Part shown: piece after piece, positions 28,518-37,681 of the stretch | How positions within the stretch are numbered: the stretch's first letter is position 1 | How the letters are laid out: the number at the start of each line of letters is the position of its first letter | Assembly: GCA_017651645.1 (NCBI GenBank) | Contig: JAGCCO010000017.1 | Location: 47,741-111,740, forward strand | DNA from: Bacteroidales bacterium | Lineage (GTDB): Bacteria; Bacteroidota; Bacteroidia; Bacteroidales; F082 | DNA length: 64,000 nt | Reading direction: 5' to 3' | Translations under genes and position numbers: made by a program | The notes under the pieces: generated by a model | What the model was told of the DNA's origin: nothing | What the model saw: only the letters and a program-made list of their open reading frames with translations | The model's database searches: none

Positions 28518-29735
28518 ATGAAGAAGCTGGTTTTGGCTCTTGCGATATTGGCAGTCATGATGACTGAGGTGCAGCCTGTCCGGGCTTGTACCTCGGTCAT
28601 TGTTTCTGCCAGCGTCACCAAGGACGGCCGCCCGATGATTTTCAAGCATCGCGATTCGAAGAGTGTGCACAATATGATGATTGTCGTCCAGGGTCAGCGG
28701 TATCGTTATCTTGGCCTTGTGAACGCTGAGGATACGAAGCCCAATGACGTTTGGGGCGGACATAACGAGGCAGGATTTGGCATCATCAACACTGCGGCAT
28801 ATAACATGAACGGCGATGGCGGTGACACTGACGGTGATGGCATCTTTATCCGTAAGGCTTTGGAATGGTGTGCCACGTTGGAAGATTTCGAGCGTTTGCT
28901 GGATACAGTGAAGAAACCTCGTGAGGTCAACTCCAATTTTGCCGTGCTTGATGCCAAAGGGGGCTGTGCCTATTATGAAACGGGCAACTACGATTATGTG
29001 AAGTTCGACGTGAACGACCCTAAAGTTGCCCCTGACGGTTATCTGATGCGCACCAATTTTGGTACGACGGGCAACCACAAACTGGATCAGGGTGTAGAAC
29101 GTTATCAAGCCATCACCGATTTCATGGCTGAAGCTTGCAAGGAAGGCAATTTGGAACACGACTATCTGATTACCCATATTTCGCGTTATCTGAAACACGG
29201 TGTGACCAAACTCGACATGCATGATCTCATGCCTGAAAGCGAAGAAGATACGCGCTACGTCTCGTTCCATGACTACATCGCACGTTATTCTACGGCCTCT
29301 GTAATATTGGTGCAAGGTGTCAGACCCGACGAGTCTTCACTCAACACAGTTAGTTGGACTATCATGGGTTGGCCTTTGACTACCGTTGCTATCCCGTTGG
29401 TGCTTACCACATCTGGAAAGTTGCCTGCCATCGTCACAGATGATGGAACAGGCCATTCCCGGTTGAACGAAATGGGTCTGAAACTGAAAGCTCGTGTGTT
29501 TTCGCTTGAACGTGGCAATGTGGAGTTCTATGGTGACCTCTCCAAGTTGATGAACAAAAAGGGGACGGGCATCTTGCAGCGCATTCTCCCAATTGAGAAT
29601 GAAGTGATGCACCTTGGCGAGGAAGCCTTGACGGGCTATCGGAAGTCACAAGATGCCAACGTGATGCAGAGATATTACGATTGGGTGGATGCTTATATCG
29701 TCGGACAGTATAAGAATGTGTTTGGAATTGAATGA
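28518..29735 (+). CDS. Exported C45/choloylglycine-type Ntn amidohydrolase
   Basis: A 405-residue exported protein with signal peptide ending VRA and a predicted N-terminal nucleophile Cys24 (ACTSVIVSASVTKDG) exposed by its removal. FKHRDS, EAGFGIINTAAYN and a GGCAYYETGNYDYVKFDV stretch follow the acyl-CoA:6-aminopenicillanic acid acyltransferase / penicillin V acylase pattern. Such enzymes cleave linear amides; the natural substrate is unknown. It follows dsbD by 10 bases and precedes the M16 protease by 19, forming an envelope-enzyme cluster. Confidence 0.82.
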   Translation: MKKLVLALAILAVMMTEVQPVRACTSVIVSASVTKDGRPMIFKHRDSKSVHNMMIVVQGQRYRYLGLVNAEDTKPNDVWGGHNEAGFGIINTAAYNMNGDGGDTDGDGIFIRKALEWCATLEDFERLLDTVKKPREVNSNFAVLDAKGGCAYYETGNYDYVKFDVNDPKVAPDGYLMRTNFGTTGNHKLDQGVERYQAITDFMAEACKEGNLEHDYLITHISRYLKHGVTKLDMHDLMPESEEDTRYVSFHDYIARYSTASVILVQGVRPDESSLNTVSWTIMGWPLTTVAIPLVLTTSGKLPAIVTDDGTGHSRLNEMGLKLKARVFSLERGNVEFYGDLSKLMNKKGTGILQRILPIENEVMHLGEEALTGYRKSQDANVMQRYYDWVDAYIVGQYKNVFGIE

Positions 29736-29754
29736 CAATACAAAATAAAGCAAA

Positions 29755-32622
29755 ATGAAAAAACTATTGATTCTGTTCCTGTTTGTATTAGGAACTACTT
29801 TGGGTTTTGCCCAGCAGGGCGACTTGAAAACCAAAACCATCCATTTGGACAATGGATTAAAGGTGGTGATGTGTGAAGATCACTCACAACCGGAGATTTA
29901 CGGGGCTGTCTATGTCCATGCGGGCAGCAAGAACGACCCAGCGGATGCCACAGGTATGGCGCATTACTTTGAGCATATCATGTTCAAGGGAACGGACAAG
30001 ATTGGTACGACGAACTGGGAGGCCGAGAAGGTGTTCTTGGACAGTATTGACCTGATGTATGACCGTTTGCATGAGACTGCTGATGCCGCCGAAAGACAAG
30101 CCATCCAACAGAAAATCAATGCTTTGTCTCAGAGATCTGCCGATTATGCCATCCCGAATGAGGTGGATGTCATCCTCACGCAGATGGGCGGTAAAGGCTT
30201 GAATGCGGGCACGGCATACGACCAGACTATGTATTACAACACCTTCCCGTCGAACCAACTTTCCAAGTGGATGGATGTTTATGTGGAACGTTTCCGTAAC
30301 CCCGTGTTCCGGCTGTTCCAGTCGGAGCTAGAGACGGTGTACGAGGAAAAGAACATGTATGGCGATAACCCCATTTCCGCCTTCCAAGAGTATCTCTTCC
30401 GCGAGGCTTTTGGCGAACATCCATACGGTCGTCCTATCATTGGCTACACCGAGCATTTGAAGAACCCGCAGACCAGCAAAATGCGCAAGTTCTACAACAC
30501 CTATTATGTTGCCAACAACATGACACTCATTCTTGTCGGAGATTTTGACATCGATGCAGTTGAACCTTTGGTGGCCGAGAAGTTTGGTACTTGGCGCAGC
30601 GGCGAGTTGCCTAAAGAGCCTACCTATACCTTGCCCAAGTTCAATGGCCCGACGGTGAAAGAAGTCAAGATGACACCCGTGAAGATGGGCGCACTGATTT
30701 TCCCTGGCGTCAAGAACTCTGACCCTGACATGCTTCCTTTGACCCTTGCCTGCACGGTTTTCGCCAATGGTGAGACGGGTTTGATGGACAAGCTGATGAA
30801 AGACGGCAAGATTATGGCCGCCATGTTGTTGCCCCTATCTTTGGAGGATTATGGTGGCAATGTGGTGATTTACATACCCAAGTTGCTGGGACAGTCACAT
30901 GAAAGTGCCGAAGAACTTATCTTCGACTGCCTCGACCGATTGAAGAAAGGTGATTTCAGTGACGACCTCTTTGAAGCCATGCGAATGGGTATGTTGGTAG
31001 ATCGTTTGAAGGAGACAGAAAGCCTGAGTAGATTGGCTAATCTTTTCCTTGAGCTTGAGACTTCAGGTCAGACTTATGAGGAATATCTTTCAGAGACAGA
31101 ACGTCTGAAGACCATCACCAAAGCTGAAGTGGTTGCCATCGCCAACAAGTATTTCGGCAACGACTATTTGGATGTGCGTTCCAAGATGGGCTTCCCTGCC
31201 AAGGATAAAGTCGACAAACCCAATTGGAAACCCATCGAGGCCAAGAACACTGAGGCCAAATCTGATTTTGCCAAGGCCATCGAAGCACAACAAGTGCCCG
31301 AGGTGGAGCCCCAGGTTGTCAAATTCGGAGAGGATGTGGTGATTACCGATGTCAATGACAGCTTCAAGTTGTTCTCAACCATCAACCCACGTAACGACAT
31401 CTTTGATCTGAAGGTGAACTTTAACTATGGAACAGCCAATGACCCCGATTTAAGCTCAGCTGTTGAGTATCTTAATATGCAGGGTACCACGACGCAGACA
31501 CCTGAGGAATTTGCCCTTGCGTTGCAGAAGTTAGGAGCCGATATCAGTTTCTATGCATCTGAAAACCAGTTTACGGTACACATGACAGGCTTCGAGAAAG
31601 ACCTCAACGACATCATGGCTTTGTGCAGCCGCAAATTACTGAGCCCTTCCAATGAAGAACAATATATCCAGACTTTGGCGGAGAATATGAAAGGAAATCT
31701 CAAGACTAGCCGCGATGATGCCTCCACTTGGGCGAGTGCTGTCCGCGAGTATGCCTTGTATGGCAATCAATCGACTTTCCTGAACCACGCTACCTTGAAG
31801 GAATGGAAAAAGAGAAACGGTGAAGCATTGCTGGCCGAGGTGGCTGAAGCATTGAAATACGACGGTTATATACTTTATAGCGGCAATACCCAGCCGAGGC
31901 TGGTGGCTGGATTGTTGAAGGAGAACAATTTGGTGAAGTCGAATGTCATCAAAGGGCAGGAGAAGATTCGCGTGGAGAAGAAATTTAATGAGCCTCAGGT
32001 GTTTATTGCTTCCAACAAGAAGTTCCGCCAAAGCAACATCTATTTCTATGTGCCAGGAGAGAAACTGAGCACCAAGGATGAAGCCATGGCCTATCTGTTC
32101 AGCAAGTATTTCGGAACGGATATGTACTCCATTGTATTCCAAGAAATAAGGGAGTTCCGTTCCTTGGGCTACACGGCATACGCCAATTATCTGTATGACT
32201 ATCTGGAGCGCAAGCCAGGCAATCTCTTCGGTTTCTTGGGCACCCAGTCCGATAAGACTTTGGATGGTATGAGTGCCTTTAAGGATTTGATTGTCAATAT
32301 GCCCGTGAGAATGGAGAAGTTCAATGCTTCGAAAGAGGCCTTGTTGAAGTCGCGTGCAAGCAACTATATCGGTTTCCGTAATATGCCTTCATACGTTCAA
32401 AGTTGGATGAAACAAGGCTACGACCATGACCCGCGTTTTGAGTACACAGACGTCATCCGCAAAGCAAGCTTCGAGGATGTGCAGAGCTTCTATAACCGCA
32501 TGATTAAAGACCGCCCCGTGGTCATCATGATGTCGGGCAATCAGAAGCAAATCGACAAGAAGGAGCTGGGCAAGTTCGGTGAGGTGACAAGATTGAAATA
32601 CAAGCAAATCATAAAGGAATGA
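29755..32622 (+). CDS. M16 family zinc metalloprotease (insulinase-like)
   Basis: A 955-residue exported protease with signal peptide MKKLLILFLFVLGTTLGFAQ. The inverted zinc motif HYFEH lies at 70-74 (His70, Glu73, His74), with the distal acidic cluster ELETVYEEKN near 190-199. Relative to short M16 enzymes there is an insertion of roughly 60 residues between them (LYDRLHETADAAERQ). The C-terminal half repeats the fold without the zinc motif, as expected for tandem M16 proteins. It presumably degrades peptides in the periplasm. Its stop overlaps the ABC gene start by 4 bases. Confidence 0.92.
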   Translation: MKKLLILFLFVLGTTLGFAQQGDLKTKTIHLDNGLKVVMCEDHSQPEIYGAVYVHAGSKNDPADATGMAHYFEHIMFKGTDKIGTTNWEAEKVFLDSIDLMYDRLHETADAAERQAIQQKINALSQRSADYAIPNEVDVILTQMGGKGLNAGTAYDQTMYYNTFPSNQLSKWMDVYVERFRNPVFRLFQSELETVYEEKNMYGDNPISAFQEYLFREAFGEHPYGRPIIGYTEHLKNPQTSKMRKFYNTYYVANNMTLILVGDFDIDAVEPLVAEKFGTWRSGELPKEPTYTLPKFNGPTVKEVKMTPVKMGALIFPGVKNSDPDMLPLTLACTVFANGETGLMDKLMKDGKIMAAMLLPLSLEDYGGNVVIYIPKLLGQSHESAEELIFDCLDRLKKGDFSDDLFEAMRMGMLVDRLKETESLSRLANLFLELETSGQTYEEYLSETERLKTITKAEVVAIANKYFGNDYLDVRSKMGFPAKDKVDKPNWKPIEAKNTEAKSDFAKAIEAQQVPEVEPQVVKFGEDVVITDVNDSFKLFSTINPRNDIFDLKVNFNYGTANDPDLSSAVEYLNMQGTTTQTPEEFALALQKLGADISFYASENQFTVHMTGFEKDLNDIMALCSRKLLSPSNEEQYIQTLAENMKGNLKTSRDDASTWASAVREYALYGNQSTFLNHATLKEWKKRNGEALLAEVAEALKYDGYILYSGNTQPRLVAGLLKENNLVKSNVIKGQEKIRVEKKFNEPQVFIASNKKFRQSNIYFYVPGEKLSTKDEAMAYLFSKYFGTDMYSIVFQEIREFRSLGYTAYANYLYDYLERKPGNLFGFLGTQSDKTLDGMSAFKDLIVNMPVRMEKFNASKEALLKSRASNYIGFRNMPSYVQSWMKQGYDHDPRFEYTDVIRKASFEDVQSFYNRMIKDRPVVIMMSGNQKQIDKKELGKFGEVTRLKYKQIIKE

Positions 32623-33404
32623 GTCCTATGAATGAGATTCTTCGCGTAGAGGGCCTGAGCAAGACCTTTCAGCTCTCCCGCAAACAACAGAAAATAGAAA
32701 GGACGGAGCGGAAGGAGATTGTCGCGGTCGACAACCTCTCGTTTACCGCCAACAAGGGCGAGATTTTTGGTCTTTTGGGTCCCAACGGTGCTGGAAAGAC
32801 CACTACGCTCCGAATGCTGGCCACGCTGATACGCCCTGATAGTGGCGATGCCATTTTGGATGGCTTTAGTGTGGTGAACCAGCCCGAAGAGGTGCGCGGA
32901 AAAATCGGCTTCCTGACTTCCGAACTGAAGTTGGAAGACTTCTTCACTCCGAATTACTTGTTCGACTTCTTCTCGCAGCTTTATTGTATCACGCCCGAGG
33001 TGATGGCTGAACGCAAGGCCAAGATGTTTGAGCGTTTTGGCGTCAACAAGTTCGCTGAGGTAAAGGTGGCCAACCTCTCAACCGGCATGAAGCAAAAGCT
33101 TTCGCTGGTCATTTCGTTGGTCCACAACCCCGACATCATCATCTTCGATGAGCCCACCAACGGCCTCGATGTGCTGACCGCCCGCACCGTTACCGACTAC
33201 CTACAAGAGTTACGCGGCGAGGGCAAGACCATCATCCTCAGTACCCACATTTTCAGTCTCGTGGAGCGGTTGTGTGATAGGGTGGGCATCATCATTGACG
33301 GTCGCATGATTGCCTGTGGTACCCTCGAAGAGGTGTGCGCAGGCATGACGATGGAAGACCGTTTCTTCGAAATGTACAAAGAAGTGAAAGGGGGTGAGGA
33401 ATGA
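32619..33404 (+). CDS. ABC transporter ATP-binding protein (NatA-like)
   Basis: A 261-residue ATPase. Walker A is GPNGAGKTTT near residue 54, the signature is LSTGMKQKLSL, and Walker B is IIIFDEPTNGLD, followed by the switch His in LSTHIF. It pairs with the ABC-2 permease whose start overlaps its stop. Together they resemble NatAB-type sodium exporters; the substrate is not proven. Translationally coupled to the M16 protease upstream (ATGA overlap). Confidence 0.92.
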   Translation: MSPMNEILRVEGLSKTFQLSRKQQKIERTERKEIVAVDNLSFTANKGEIFGLLGPNGAGKTTTLRMLATLIRPDSGDAILDGFSVVNQPEEVRGKIGFLTSELKLEDFFTPNYLFDFFSQLYCITPEVMAERKAKMFERFGVNKFAEVKVANLSTGMKQKLSLVISLVHNPDIIIFDEPTNGLDVLTARTVTDYLQELRGEGKTIILSTHIFSLVERLCDRVGIIIDGRMIACGTLEEVCAGMTMEDRFFEMYKEVKGGEE

Positions 33405-34594
33405 AAAGCAACACATTGACAATCATCAAGAAAGAGTTCGCCCGATTCTTTGGCGACCGACAGATGCTGTTCACCACGGTCATCATGCCTGGTCTGCTGA
33501 TTTATCTCATCTACAGCTTCATGGGCATGGCCATGAAAAAGATGGCCACTGAGGGAACCAATGAACTGGTAACCCTGTGTGTGGAGAATCTACCGGCCAG
33601 CGTGGCACCCATGATTGATGGCATACCCGCTATTGCTGTGTCTCAACAAGCTGTTTCCCAAGAGGATATAGATAGACTGGAAGATAAGAACCTTAACGTG
33701 GTGTTAGTGCGTTTCCCTGAAGCATTCGACGAGAAGGTGGCCACTTACGATCCTCAAAGCGGTATAGCGGCGCCCAACGTGGAAATCTATTACAACTCTG
33801 CCAACAATGCTTCGAGTCGCGTCTATCATATCCTAGAAGCCTCGCTATCAGCTTACGAGGACCAACTGAGCAACCGTTTCGACATCAACCGCGCTGACTC
33901 GGAAGAGGCTGCCTTCGACAAAGCTAGTAGGGACGAAATGCTAGGCAGCATCTTGTCGAAACTCATCCCGATGCTTATCCTGATGCTGCTCTTCAGCGGC
34001 GTGATGGCCATCGCTCCCAGTGCCATCGCTGGCGAGAAGGAACGTGGCACTATAGCTACATTGTTGGTGACTCCCTTGCGGAGGAATGAACTCGCTTTGG
34101 GCAAGGTGGTGTCGCTGAGTGGCATAGCACTGTTGAGTGGTATCTCAAGCTTCATCGGTATTGTGCTTTCGCTACCCAAGATGATTCCAACCGATGCGAC
34201 AGGTGTGGAGTTGGGACTCAACTTTACGGGTGCCGACTACCTGGTGCTGCTGCTCATCATCTTTGCCACGGTGCTCATCATGGCCTCGGCCGTCAGCATA
34301 TTGTCGGCGCTGGCCAAAGATGTCAAGAACGCCGGCACCATGATTACGCCATTCATGCTGGTGGTGATGTTCTGTGGCTTGACGCCTATGTTCCAGAGCG
34401 GCACGCCCGAGAACCTGACGGCTTATCTGATTCCCTTCTACAACTCCATCCAGGTGATGACCTCGGTCTTCGCCCATGAGATGAAGTGGATGCCTGTCAT
34501 CGTCACTTTGGCCGCCAATGTGGCCTACACAGGCGTGGCTGTCTGGGTCTTGACCCGCATGTTCAACAGCGAAAAGGTGATGTTCTCTAAGTAA
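33401..34594 (+). CDS. ABC-2 type permease (NatB-like)
   Basis: A 397-residue membrane protein: one helix near the N-terminus (about 25-42, after FFGDRQMLFTTVIMPGLL), a large extracytoplasmic domain (45-180), then about five helices. The conserved AIAGEKERGTIATLLVTP segment lies on the cytosolic side, as in NatB/ABC-2_membrane_3. It is the partner of the ATPase it overlaps by 4 bases. The last gene before a strong terminator. Confidence 0.9.
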   Translation: MKSNTLTIIKKEFARFFGDRQMLFTTVIMPGLLIYLIYSFMGMAMKKMATEGTNELVTLCVENLPASVAPMIDGIPAIAVSQQAVSQEDIDRLEDKNLNVVLVRFPEAFDEKVATYDPQSGIAAPNVEIYYNSANNASSRVYHILEASLSAYEDQLSNRFDINRADSEEAAFDKASRDEMLGSILSKLIPMLILMLLFSGVMAIAPSAIAGEKERGTIATLLVTPLRRNELALGKVVSLSGIALLSGISSFIGIVLSLPKMIPTDATGVELGLNFTGADYLVLLLIIFATVLIMASAVSILSALAKDVKNAGTMITPFMLVVMFCGLTPMFQSGTPENLTAYLIPFYNSIQVMTSVFAHEMKWMPVIVTLAANVAYTGVAVWVLTRMFNSEKVMFSK

Positions 34595-34617
34595 AAGGCG
34601 TCACTAAGGTATTCAAC

Positions 34618-34653
34618 GAAAAAAGGAGGAGCCAATCGACTCTTCCTTTTTTC
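34618..34653. terminator. Bidirectional terminator between the ABC permease and the dipeptidase gene
   Basis: GAAAAAAGGA pairs with TCCTTTTTTC, extended by GAG/CTC after a mismatch. It is A-rich on one side and T-rich on the other, so it can serve both converging transcripts. Confidence 0.8.
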
Positions 34654-34674
34654 ATTTTGTTGTGTTGCAAATGT

Positions 34675-36051
34675 TTAAGCGATCTCTCCGCCTTTGGCAA
34701 AGTGTTGATAGAACGCGATGATGGTCTCGATGCCCTTGTAGAAATGGTCAAGGCGGTAGTTCTCGTTGGGCGAGTGGATGGCGTCTTCGCCAAGGCCAAA
34801 GCCCATGAGGATGGACTTGATGCCCAACACTTCCTCGAATCTTGCGATAATCGGGATGGAGCCGCCCGAGCGCATCGGGATAGGCAACTTGCCGTAAGTG
34901 TCCAAATAGGCGGCTTCCGCAGCTTTGTAAGCCGGCAGGTCAATGGGGCAGCCGTAAGCTTGTCCGCCATGTAGCGGTGTTACCTTCACCGTGACATACT
35001 CGGGAGCGTTCTTCTCGAAATAGTCCTTCACCAATACGGCAATCTTCTCGTGGTCTTGGTTGGGCACCAGACGGCACGACAGCTTGGCGTATGCCTTCGA
35101 AGGCAGCACAGTCTTGGAGCCTTCGCCTGTGTATCCACCCCACATGCCGCAGAGGTCGAAGGTGGGACGTACGCCGACGCGTTCAATCTTGGTGTAGCCC
35201 TCCTCGCCGCGTAAAGCCTTCACGCCGACGCTGTTCTTGTAGTTTTCCTCGTTGTAGGGTGCCATATTGAGCAGCTCGCGCTCGCGGGCGGAGCATTCAA
35301 TGACGTCGTCGTAGAAATGCGGAATGGTGATGTGGTTGTTCCCGTCCATGCATTTGGCAATCATCTCGCAGAGGGTGTTGAGCGGGTTGGCCACGCTGCC
35401 GCCGAAGAGGCCGGAGTGCAGGTCGGCGTTAGGACCAGTGACTTCAATCTCCCAATAGGCGAGGCCGCGCAAGCCAGTGGTGATGCTCGGCACGTCGGTG
35501 CCAATCATTGAGGTGTCGGACACGAGGATGACATCAGCCTTAACAAGGTCTTTGTACTCCACGACCCACTTCGAGAGGCTACCCGAGCCGATTTCCTCTT
35601 CGCCTTCGAGCATGAACTTCACGTTGCAGGGAAGGGTGTTGGTCTTCACCATGGTCTCGAAGGCCTTGGCGTGCATGAACGACTGTCCTTTGTCATCGTC
35701 GGCGCCGCGAGCCCAGATTTTGCCGTCCTTGATGACAGGCTCAAACGGGTCGGTGTGCCACAGGTCGATGGGGTCGACAGGCATCACGTCGTAGTGGCCG
35801 TAAACCAAGACGGTGGGCAGTTTTGGGTCGATGATTTTCTCACCGTAGACGATGGGATTGCCCTCGGTGGGCATCACCTCAGCCTTGTCGGCACCGGCGG
35901 CCAGGATGGCGTCGCGCCAGTATTCGGCACAGCGGATCATGTCTGGCTTGTGCGCCGATTCCGAACTGATGGAAGGGATTCTGATCAAACCATAGAGTTC
36001 CTCAAGGAAACGCTCTTTATTGGCTTCAATGTAGTTGTTGGTGATTTGCAT
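34675..36051 (-). CDS. M20 family metallodipeptidase
   Basis: A 458-residue cytosolic zinc peptidase. Metal and catalytic motifs are YGHYDVMPVD, ARGADDDKGQ and LEGEEEIGSGS, followed by the dimerisation domain (NPLNTLCEMIAKC) and the final SGGSIPII. The closest kind is dipeptidase/CNDP-like. The frame can be extended to a TTG at 36060, but that codon lies within a heptad-repeat leader; the ATG at 36051 is preferred. A -7 box lies at 36098-36105. Confidence 0.93.
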   Translation of the reverse strand: MQITNNYIEANKERFLEELYGLIRIPSISSESAHKPDMIRCAEYWRDAILAAGADKAEVMPTEGNPIVYGEKIIDPKLPTVLVYGHYDVMPVDPIDLWHTDPFEPVIKDGKIWARGADDDKGQSFMHAKAFETMVKTNTLPCNVKFMLEGEEEIGSGSLSKWVVEYKDLVKADVILVSDTSMIGTDVPSITTGLRGLAYWEIEVTGPNADLHSGLFGGSVANPLNTLCEMIAKCMDGNNHITIPHFYDDVIECSARERELLNMAPYNEENYKNSVGVKALRGEEGYTKIERVGVRPTFDLCGMWGGYTGEGSKTVLPSKAYAKLSCRLVPNQDHEKIAVLVKDYFEKNAPEYVTVKVTPLHGGQAYGCPIDLPAYKAAEAAYLDTYGKLPIPMRSGGSIPIIARFEEVLGIKSILMGFGLGEDAIHSPNENYRLDHFYKGIETIIAFYQHFAKGGEIA

Positions 36052-36093
36052 GTAATTCAAAATTTAAGATTAAAAATTTAAGGATTCAAGATT
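36052..36093. repeat. Six heptad repeats forming the dipeptidase leader
   Basis: On the minus strand the leader reads as six consecutive 7-mers: AATCTTG, AATCCTT, AAATTTT, TAATCTT, AAATTTT, GAATTAC. They fill exactly the space from just after the -7 box region to the start codon. Confidence 0.75.
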
Positions 36094-36097
36094 GGGG

Positions 36098-36105
36098 CAA
36101 AGGTA
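36098..36105 (-). promoter_or_regulatory. -7 promoter box for the dipeptidase
   Basis: The reverse strand reads TACCTTTG followed by CCCC, a full TAnnTTTG match. Confidence 0.6.
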
Positions 36106-36145
36106 GTGATTTCTTCTGAAATTTCCTTTATTTGCGAAAAAGTTG

Positions 36146-36153
36146 TAAATTTG
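36146..36153 (+). promoter_or_regulatory. -7 promoter box for the PIN toxin-antitoxin pair
   Basis: TAAATTTG followed by CAGC is a full match, 16 bases before the ATG at 36170. Confidence 0.6.
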
Positions 36154-36169
36154 CAGCATAAACCAATTT

Positions 36170-36373
36170 ATGTATCAAGATATGGAAGATTATGTAGTGT
36201 CAATTCCGTTGGGTGATTTCAGTTTGATGGAGGAATTGTTTGCTCGAATGGGCTGGAAAGTGCGTCCGAGAAGAGCATCGATAGAGAAATTCATCAGGTC
36301 ATGCCCGCAAACTCCCGTGATGACTGATGAGGAGATTGCAGCAGAAGTAAACGCAGTACGGTACGGAGAATGA
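36170..36373 (+). CDS. Putative antitoxin of a PIN toxin pair
   Basis: A 67-residue protein with a basic middle (GWKVRPRRASIEKFIRSC) and an acidic C-terminal peptide (MTDEEIAAEVNAVRYGE) of the kind that wraps a toxin active site. Position fixes the role: it is immediately upstream of, and overlaps by 4 bases, a PIN-domain gene. A DNA-binding fold is not obvious. An ATG four codons in is an alternative start. Confidence 0.75.
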   Translation: MYQDMEDYVVSIPLGDFSLMEELFARMGWKVRPRRASIEKFIRSCPQTPVMTDEEIAAEVNAVRYGE

Positions 36374-36777
36374 AAGTCCTGTTCGATACCAACTTGTGGA
36401 TTTCGTTCATGATTGGCAAGCAACTCTCATCTTTGGCAGATGTGCTTAATCGCCAAGATGTTGAGGTATATGTCAGTGAGCAGTTGCTGGAAGAGATTCG
36501 TGCTGTCATTGCTCGTCCAAAGTTCGACAATCTGATTTCCGTGGAAACGCGTTTCTGCTTCTTCGAAATGGTCTATGATGTTTGTCATTTTACAGACATC
36601 ACAGTCCAATCGGAGTCGCATATCCGTGATATTAAGGATTTGTATCTCTTGTCGATGGCAGAGAGTGTGCCTGTAGATTATATCGTCAGTGGCGACAAAG
36701 ACCTAACTGATCTTGGAGTACATGCTGGTATTCCTATATTGAAGTATTCTGACTTTTTGAATATACTAATCCATTAA
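36370..36777 (+). CDS. PIN-domain putative toxin (COG1569-type ribonuclease)
   Basis: A 135-residue PIN protein. The acidic metal-binding residues are visible: Asp6 in LFDTNLW, Glu41/Glu42 in LLEEIRAV, Asp90 in DIKDLYLL, and Asp109/Asp111 in SGDKDL. PIN toxins cleave RNA. It overlaps the small upstream gene (ATGA), the usual antitoxin-toxin order. Full length with no sign of decay, so the pair is probably active. Confidence 0.88.
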   Translation: MKVLFDTNLWISFMIGKQLSSLADVLNRQDVEVYVSEQLLEEIRAVIARPKFDNLISVETRFCFFEMVYDVCHFTDITVQSESHIRDIKDLYLLSMAESVPVDYIVSGDKDLTDLGVHAGIPILKYSDFLNILIH

Positions 36778-36828
36778 AATCCAAATAAAAGCAATAAAAC
36801 TAGTACCAAACATTTGACATACAATAGA

Positions 36829-36837
36829 TAGCGTTTG
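36829..36837 (+). promoter_or_regulatory. Imperfect -7-like box ahead of the structured RNA candidate
   Basis: TAGCGTTTG has one extra base compared with TAnnTTTG; a TTTG lies at 36813-36816. Transcription from it would begin at about 36844, next to the 5' arm of the outer stem at 36846. Confidence 0.3.
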
Positions 36838-36845
36838 TTGCTGTC

Positions 36846-37000
36846 CTTGACACTCAAATTTCCACAAGGTCCTCTATAGGGACAAATCCATAATCAAGGA
36901 GAGTTATAAATGCCGTATTTGTACGGCGTGGAATAACTTGTTGATTATGGAGGGCGTGGAAACCCTGAGTGTCAAGCAAGATTCAATTCCACGCTTTTTC
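36846..37000 (+). ncRNA. Candidate structured non-coding RNA with nested stems (6S-like outline)
   Basis: No convincing ORF lies here, but stems nest perfectly: 36846-36856 with 36966-36976 (11 bp); 36859-36865 with 36956-36962 (7 bp); 36888-36897 with 36941-36950 (10 bp); 36902-36907 with 36933-36938 (6 bp); and 36912-36917 with 36922-36927 (6 bp) around a TTTG loop. A 22-base left bulge (36866-36887) can form GTCC/GGAC, facing a 5-base right bulge. A 3' segment, TTCCACGC then TTTTTC (36987-37000), can instead pair with GCGTGGAA at 36954-36961 or 36926-36933 as a terminator-like hairpin. A long rod closed at its ends with a central bubble recalls 6S RNA, but that is inference; an attenuator or riboswitch for the gene at 37067 is the alternative. 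Confidence 0.6.
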
Positions 37001-37066
37001 TATATCCAACTTTAATCAATAATTAAACCCGACGAGTCTAATGGGATATAACTAGGCAATAAGAAA

Positions 37067-37621
37067 ATGAAAAAAGAAGGTTTTATCATTGCAGCAATCC
37101 TGTTTCTGAATGGAATGCTTTTCGCGCAAACTTCTCTCACCTATGGTGATGGCATCAAACTTGGTAATCCAGCAGGAAACACAAGGCTTGAAAGTGTTTC
37201 ACTTTATGAGGGACAACAATCCATGAATGTCCAACAAGGGAAGTATAGTTCTTCTTATACAAGAGGTAGCGGCTTCGTCATCCGACCTGAACTATACAGA
37301 GGCTTTTATCTTACTTTGGGCTACCAGATCAATCCATACGTACAGCCACTTCTAAGTATTGGAATTGGTGGAGATGGTTTGGCTAGTTCCGCTGGGGCAA
37401 GAATATATACCAATGAAGGGAATTGGGCTGGAATGATAGATGTTCGTGCTGATTATAACATTGATTATGAATTATATGGTGGCTCTCTTGTGGGAGGAGC
37501 TAGCTACAAAGATTTGGATTTTGGTACAGGTATTTCTTTTTTGACCAATGGAGGAAAAAAGAATTACTTGTTATGGGTGCTCAGCGTTGGATGGAATATT
37601 AGGTGCTATAAGCACAGATAA
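37067..37621 (+). CDS. Hypothetical exported protein, probable small outer-membrane barrel
   Basis: A 184-residue protein with signal peptide MKKEGFIIAAILFLNGMLFAQ. The mature part alternates short hydrophobic strands with Gly/Tyr/Asn turns (GFVIRPELYRGFYLTLGYQI, PLLSIGIGGDG, LVGGASYKDLDFGTGISFL, LLWVLSVGWNIRCY), the look of an 8-strand beta-barrel or similar surface domain. No family recognised. It lies 66 bases downstream of the structured RNA candidate, without a clear promoter of its own. Confidence 0.65.
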   Translation: MKKEGFIIAAILFLNGMLFAQTSLTYGDGIKLGNPAGNTRLESVSLYEGQQSMNVQQGKYSSSYTRGSGFVIRPELYRGFYLTLGYQINPYVQPLLSIGIGGDGLASSAGARIYTNEGNWAGMIDVRADYNIDYELYGGSLVGGASYKDLDFGTGISFLTNGGKKNYLLWVLSVGWNIRCYKHR

Positions 37622-37648
37622 ATAGTATTTCATTTGAAATGCTTCTGT

Positions 37649-37680
37649 AGACCTTCCATCAGGTAACTGGTGGGAGGTCT
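37649..37680. terminator. Long hairpin between converging genes
   Basis: A 14-bp stem (37649-37662 with 37667-37680, including G-T pairs) has a GTAA loop and sits one base past the lpxH stop codon. T-runs are poor on both sides, so its strength is uncertain. Confidence 0.6.
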
Positions 37681-37681
37681 G

